Shown one piece after another: positions 62,251 to 64,000 of a stretch of 64,000 bases of DNA (positions are counted from its first letter, which is position 1; each line of letters opens with the position of its first letter). This stretch comes from Gorsachius magnificus (Eukaryota; Chordata; Aves; Pelecaniformes; Ardeidae). Location: contig CM067084.1 of NCBI GenBank assembly GCA_034008185.1, positions 19,372,885 to 19,436,884 of the forward strand, read 5' to 3'. Position numbers and translations under genes: made by a program. The notes beneath the pieces were generated by a model, which saw only the letters and a list, made by a program, of their open reading frames with translations, made no database searches and was not told the origin of the DNA.

Positions 62251-64000
62251 TTCCTTGTCATTCAAAAGACAAAGAACAGAATCTTTGACTGCCTGGAAGT
62301 CAGGGCTTTGAAAGGGGTTCTAGAGGTTGCTTTTTTATTGCCTTTTATGTTTTCTGAAATGTCATCCTGTTCATAAGAACTGTTCCTGGTTACATTAGAT
62401 CAAAATATTAGATCAAAATATATATTCCTTTGGCATGGTCTGCTTTCAAACAAGTCACACTAGGTAACTGTGGGTAAAAACAGAATTGAAAAAATATTTC
62501 AGTTCCATTACTAATGTTTTCTTTAGTTGGAGTACTCTCAGTTAGTGTTATTAGTAAGTGACTGTATGCAGTTTTAGATTTAATTTGTTCTGGAAAAGTG
62601 AGATCACGTGCATTGTGTGTCAGAGAGGACATTTGGCATGTCCATTCTGTGTAATGGTGTGCAGGAATATTTGTATTGTCCCAGAACAACTATAGGGAGT
62701 GGCGTACAGCTGTGCTATCAGCCTGCTGTTCAGGATAATCTGTCAGCTCTGCTTAGATGCATGATGCTTCATCATGTGGTACAGCAACAGCCTTTGTTTC
62801 TGTCCTAAATCTGAAAATATGTCTTTTGAATTCCATCCAATAAGTCAGGGTTGGGGAAAAATAAAAGTGATTTTTTTGTTGTCCTTACTTTTATGCTGGG
62901 TTCCTCATTCCTCTGGGGAAAGTTTTGCAAGGCTCAAGTTTTCAAATCCTTAGAAACTCCGTGATGAACATTAACACAACTTTCAAATAAGGTTTGTTCG
63001 CTTGAGAGGAAAGGTTTTTTTCTGGTACAGAAGAGCAAATGAATCATTATATTTAATGAATCATTAATGTTTAAATGGTGTCTGCTTAAAAAAGCCTGTC
63101 TTATTTTGTTCTCTTCCAAGCAACTGGAAATTCATTGTGCATTTTAGTGCAGGACAGATCAGGTATGAGCAAAAGAAATTCACCTTACAGCAACATAGAA
63201 TTGAGCCTGCAATGTACACCATGTTTCAGATTAACTTGGATAACACAGTTAAACAGGTCATCTTGTCCACTTCTCTAAGCTCTTTTCCTTCTCCACCCCC
63301 ATACATCCATAGTGTATAGGTAGATATAAAAGGCAATGTTGTGAATAGATTGTTCCATATGATCATCATGTAGTATATGAATGATAAACATTCTTAAAAT
63401 GCTGGTCACAGCTTGAAGTAGCTTTCAGATATTGTTTGAATATCCATGTTCTGTCATTCCATATTTTATTTTTTCCAGTTTTGGTTTTTTGGGAAGTTGT
63501 GAACATAGGGGAAAATTTCAAATAAAACTAACTCTATAGTCTCTGTCCACTTCATAAACTGATTCCACTGCAAACTTCTTCCACATGTGTATCTAATGTA
63601 AAGACTACAGTAAAATGAACATTGCGTATCTTGCAAAATAGTTGGGGTTTTTTGAGGGTGCAGTTGAAACAATACAATGAGAAGAAGATTTTAAAAAGTC
63701 CTAAATGGGCATATGAATTAAAATAGTATGAAAGGAATGGTAAACTTAATTACAGGTAAAACCTGTCATTAATGAAAAGGTGTGTTTGGTATTGGACAAT
63801 ATTCGTGGGGTCATAAATTATCTGCTTCTATTTTGGGAGGTGAATAAAGAGTAGGAATGGTGAAAAGCAAGAAAAGATTTGGGTTTGACGTTACCAGTCA
63901 ACATTATGTTTGATTTGACTAAAGAGCATGATCAGGTGATAGTTTTGGGTTGAGTTTTGCTTTGCCGCTCCACTCTAAAAGAGGCAGTGAAAGTTGTTAG
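62251..64000. other. non-coding stretch to the window end
   Basis: No gene or repeat is recognised. Open frames are under 95 codons. A G/T-like motif near 63640 and short T-runs are the only simple sequence. Confidence 0.6.

Noticed and set aside
1..64000. CRISPR array, operon, tRNA/rRNA gene or endogenous retrovirus
   Set aside because: No regularly spaced repeats, no gene clusters, no cloverleaf-like or rRNA sequence and no LTR pair or retroviral gene remnants were recognised on either strand.

Overview
The window looks like avian nuclear DNA. It is AT-rich and has no compact coding. Every autonomous transposon I can recognise is a CR1 (chicken repeat 1) LINE or an older CR1/L3-like LINE. 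The CR1 copies end in the family's 8-bp 3' repeat (ATTCTATG/ATTCTGTG-like) rather than a poly(A) tail, and no L1, Alu or LTR element is visible. A crocodilian or turtle source is not formally excluded, but the look of the young CR1 copies favours a bird. I cannot name the species or the gene neighbourhood.

No confirmed host gene is visible. Outside the LINE, the longest open frames are about 100-125 codons, have unbiased composition and are what chance gives in 64 kb. The window therefore reads as intergenic desert or the inside of a very large intron. Two short plus-strand segments have exon-like architecture: 13481-13541 and 23353/23388-23511. Each has a pyrimidine-rich acceptor, an open frame and a consensus donor. 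They are candidates only, and their phases do not splice directly to each other.

Layout: 1-9.5 kb is unique AT-rich DNA with a G/T-rich tract, a near-perfect inverted repeat at 2136-2161, a GATA-like simple repeat and C/A-rich tracts. 9.5-19.3 kb holds worn CR1 3' ends (9538, 16209, perhaps 19277), two short palindromic MITE-like repeats (11345, 16819) and the first candidate exon. 19-28 kb is unique sequence with the second candidate exon and a C-rich tract with G-quadruplex potential on the minus strand (26081-26165). 28.1-29.3 kb is a composite of a young truncated CR1 abutting an ancient CR1/L3-like reverse transcriptase remnant. 37.4-37.9 kb and 48.3-48.4 kb carry the two plus-strand CR1 fragments. 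51.4-53.2 kb carries the best preserved element, a 5'-truncated minus-strand CR1 with 508 open codons of reverse transcriptase and one late frameshift, bordered by an AT-only repeat. 58.2 and 61.9 kb carry further CR1 3' ends. At 62.2 kb a 23-nt poly-C run sits in a perfect hairpin.

There is no operon, defence system or other multi-gene system here. The most checkable observations are the two exon candidates, the intact-looking CR1 reverse transcriptase, the poly-C hairpin and the repeated C/A-rich tracts. All repeat family assignments come from memory of consensus sequences and from comparison between copies in the window. No database search was possible.
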